A DNA stretch of 64,000 nt, taken from assembly GCF_014982855.1 (NCBI RefSeq), contig NZ_JADCKF010000002.1, positions 186,001-250,000 on the forward strand. The letters are read 5' to 3'. Made by a program: the position numbers and the translations under genes. This DNA comes from Pseudoflavonifractor gallinarum (GTDB taxonomy: Bacteria; Bacillota; Clostridia; Oscillospirales; Oscillospiraceae). The notes under the pieces are model-generated. The model made no database searches. It saw only the letters and a program-made list of their open reading frames with translations, and had not been told where the DNA came from. Below, one piece after another: positions 61,768 to 64,000 of the stretch (its first letter is position 1; each line of letters starts with the position of its first letter).

Positions 61768-64000
61768 ATGAGCTGTGAAACTCCTACCAACGGAATGATT
61801 GGAAGCCGCCTCCCCGTGCGGGACGCACAGGTCAAGGTCACCGGTCAGCTCAAGTACGTAGCCGATATGAAGATGCCCCATATGCTGCACGCCAAGGTGC
61901 TCTTCAGCCCCGTGGCTCACGCCCGGATCAAGAGCATCGACACCAGCGAGGCGGAAGCCCTGCCCGGCGTGCGTGCGGTGGTGTGCTACAAGAACGCCCC
62001 CGACATTCCCTTCAACTGCTGCGGCGAGAACATCGACGAGAGCAAGAACGAGCGCATCTTCGACCAGGTGGTCCGCTATGTGGGCGACAAGGTGGCCGCG
62101 GTGGCCGCCGACACCGTGCAGATCGCGGAGAAGGCTCTCAAACTGATCAAGGTAGAGTATGAGGAGCTGCCCTTCTACATCGACCCGGAAGAGGCCATGA
62201 AGGAGGACGCCTATCCCATCCACGAGGGCGGCAACATCGCCGAGGTGGTCAACCTGAACCAGGGCGATGTGGATGCCGGCATGCAGGAGGCCGACCTGGT
62301 CTTTGAGGACCGGTACAGCCTGCCCGCCATCCACCACAGCGCCATCGAGACCCACGCGGCCCTGGCCTCTTACGACGCCAACGGCAAGCTCACCGTCTGG
62401 TCTCCCTCCCAGGACGCCTTCGCGGTGCGGGTCAACCTCTCCCGGCTGTTCGGGCTGAAGATGAGCCGGGTCCGTGTGGTGGCCTCCGCCATCGGCGGCG
62501 GCTTCGGCGGCAAGATCGACATGATCGTGGAGCACGTGGCGGCGCTCCTGTCCATCAAGACGGGCCGCCCGGTGCGCCTGGTCTACACCCGGCGGGAGGA
62601 CATTCCCTCTTCCCACAGCCGCCATCAGATGATCGTTTACCTCAAGACCGGCGTGAAGAAGGACGGCACCGTCGTGGCCCAGGACTTCAACGTGGTCATC
62701 AATGCCGGCGCCTTCGCCGGCGGCACCTCCAGCGTGGCCTGGGCCATGGGCGGCAAGCTCTTCCGCATCATGGACACCCCCAACATCCGCTTCAAGGCCA
62801 CCGAGGTCTACACCAACTGCACCTGCGGCGCGGCCATGCGCGGCTTCGGTTCGCCCCAGGAGTTCTTCGCCCAGCAGCGTCAGTTCAACAAGATCGCCAA
62901 AGAGCTGGGCATGGACCTGACCGAGTTCCTCCTCAAGAACCTGAAGGGGGAGCAGGGCATGGACCTGCGCAACAACACGCCTCTGGGCAACACCTATGCC
63001 AAGGCCTGTGTGGAAAAGGGCGCTGAGATCTTCAACTGGAAGAAGGCCCTGGAAGAGCAGGAGGCCTCCCGCAAGGAGAACGGACGCTACCGCATCGGCG
63101 TGGGCATGGCAGTGGCCGCCCACGGCAACGGCGTGTTCGGCGTCCATCCCGACACCACCGGCATCATCCTGCGGATGAATGAGGACGGCACCGTGATCCT
63201 CTCCAGCGGCTGCTGCGATATGGGCAACGGCTCGGTCTCCCTCCAGGGCCAGCTGGTGGCCGAGGTCCTGGGCATCCCCATGACCGACATCGAGTACATC
63301 CAGGCCGATACCGACGCCACCCTGTGGGATCTGGGCAACTACTCCAGCCGCGGCACCTACGTCAGCGGCGCGGCGGCGGTGAAGGCAGCCAACAGCCTGA
63401 AGAAGATGCTCCTGGAGGAGGCGGCCGACGTGCTGCCCGAGGATCCCGACCGGATCGTGTTCCACGACGGACGGGCCTGGAGCCTGAACTACCCCGACCG
63501 CTCCGCCAGCATGGCGGACCTGGCCCACCACGCCCACCACAAGAACCAGCGGGATCTGGTGGTGGCCGAGACCTTCGCCAGCCAGGCCATGGCGGTCTCC
63601 TACGGCGCCCACTTCGTCAAGACTCAGGTGGACACCGAGACCGGCGAGGTCAAGGTGCTGGACTATGTGGCGGTCCACGATGTGGGCACTCCCCTGAACC
63701 CCATGTCGGTGGAGGGCCAGATCGAGGGCGCCATCCAGATGGGCCTGGGCTATGCGCTGTGCGAGAGCATCGACCGGGACGAGAAGGGCAAGGTAAAGAA
63801 CGGCACCTTCCGCACCTATCACATCTTTACGTCCACCGAAATGCCGCCCATTCGGATCGGCTTTGTGGATAAACCGGAGGAGACCGGCCCCTACGGAGGC
63901 AAGAGCATCGGCGAGTGCTCCGTGGTCCCCGCACCGGCCGCCATTGCCAACGCGGTATCCAACGCGGTGGAGGGCGACTACCATGACCTGCCTCTGCGCA
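61768..64000 (+). CDS. Xanthine dehydrogenase-like molybdenum-binding subunit (partial, runs off right edge)
   Basis: 744 codons are open to the window end with no stop; full-length family members are about 750-780 aa, so nearly the whole protein is visible. It hydroxylates a purine or similar heterocycle at a molybdopterin centre. Motifs: LKYVADMKMPHMLHAKVLFSPVAHARI (N-domain), IGGGFGGKID (Mo-cofactor/sulfido region), AAMRGFGSPQ, GCCDMGNGSVSLQGQLVAEVLG, and the catalytic-glutamate segment GGKSIGECSVVPAPAAIANAV near the C-terminus. ATG 61768 follows GAAAGGA. The sequence can also fit related aldehyde or purine hydroxylases; the permease next door supports xanthine/urate chemistry. Confidence 0.92.
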   Translation, partial: MSCETPTNGMIGSRLPVRDAQVKVTGQLKYVADMKMPHMLHAKVLFSPVAHARIKSIDTSEAEALPGVRAVVCYKNAPDIPFNCCGENIDESKNERIFDQVVRYVGDKVAAVAADTVQIAEKALKLIKVEYEELPFYIDPEEAMKEDAYPIHEGGNIAEVVNLNQGDVDAGMQEADLVFEDRYSLPAIHHSAIETHAALASYDANGKLTVWSPSQDAFAVRVNLSRLFGLKMSRVRVVASAIGGGFGGKIDMIVEHVAALLSIKTGRPVRLVYTRREDIPSSHSRHQMIVYLKTGVKKDGTVVAQDFNVVINAGAFAGGTSSVAWAMGGKLFRIMDTPNIRFKATEVYTNCTCGAAMRGFGSPQEFFAQQRQFNKIAKELGMDLTEFLLKNLKGEQGMDLRNNTPLGNTYAKACVEKGAEIFNWKKALEEQEASRKENGRYRIGVGMAVAAHGNGVFGVHPDTTGIILRMNEDGTVILSSGCCDMGNGSVSLQGQLVAEVLGIPMTDIEYIQADTDATLWDLGNYSSRGTYVSGAAAVKAANSLKKMLLEEAADVLPEDPDRIVFHDGRAWSLNYPDRSASMADLAHHAHHKNQRDLVVAETFASQAMAVSYGAHFVKTQVDTETGEVKVLDYVAVHDVGTPLNPMSVEGQIEGAIQMGLGYALCESIDRDEKGKVKNGTFRTYHIFTSTEMPPIRIGFVDKPEETGPYGGKSIGECSVVPAPAAIANAVSNAVEGDYHDLPLR

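Noticed and set aside
61540-63984. 814-codon minus-strand frame at the right edge
   Set aside because: Antisense to the xanthine dehydrogenase-like large subunit, whose own frame is open to the window edge and carries all family motifs.

Overview
The window is a GC-rich Firmicute chromosome segment. The signs are strong AGGAGG ribosome sites, a T-box, a SAM-I riboswitch, an LCP protein, long-form HPF, an SLH-domain surface protein, UTRA-type GntR control and anaerobic Fe-S chemistry. Gene content and base composition suggest a gut Oscillospiraceae-type clostridium (Flavonifractor/Pseudoflavonifractor/Intestinimonas-like). That placement is inference; no rRNA or marker phylogeny is available here.

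Layout. 1-2.4 kb: methionine importer metN(partial)-metI, then metQ under its own T-box. 2.5-5.6 kb: cysK, then aroF-tyrA preceded by a 23-codon Tyr/Phe-rich leader ORF and an intrinsic terminator, which looks like a ribosome-mediated attenuator. 5.8-12.1 kb: an LCP ligase, a three-gene SsuABC/TauABC-like importer and an LtaS-like phosphotransferase. 12.5-20.2 kb: a CDF metal exporter, a two-component system followed by an HtrA protease, an amidohydrolase, a lone class I fumarase alpha subunit and HPF. 20.4-29.6 kb: a MacB-like ATPase/FtsX-type permease pair with a large secreted protein encoded between them, then a 1474-aa GLUG/SLH surface protein. 30.1-34.8 kb: a compact prophage-derived cassette (HTH initiator, DnaB, tail protein, XkdX, amidase, holin) with no capsid, packaging or integrase genes. 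35.0-35.5 kb: five tRNA genes on the minus strand. 35.6-47.7 kb: a MATE exporter, an NlpC/P60 protein, FeoAB, uridine phosphorylase, a membrane pyrophosphatase, SAH hydrolase, and metK under a SAM-I riboswitch. 48.2-64 kb: a nucleoside/purine module with two BMP-type binding proteins, an ABC transporter (ATPase plus two permeases), a five-gene FAD/Fe-S dehydrogenase operon, a GntR-UTRA regulator, a xanthine/uracil permease, and the Fe-S and molybdenum subunits of a xanthine-dehydrogenase-like enzyme. The Mo subunit runs off the right edge.

The most unusual feature is a family of seven intergenic mosaic palindromic elements (98-299 bp, both orientations) made of up to five consecutive hairpins. 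Paired changes between copies keep the stems intact. One copy lies between near-identical 33-bp hairpin direct repeats. A second regulatory theme is a TAGTACTA-like palindrome at three promoters of the purine module (GntR gene, ABC operon, permease), suggesting a local GntR regulon.
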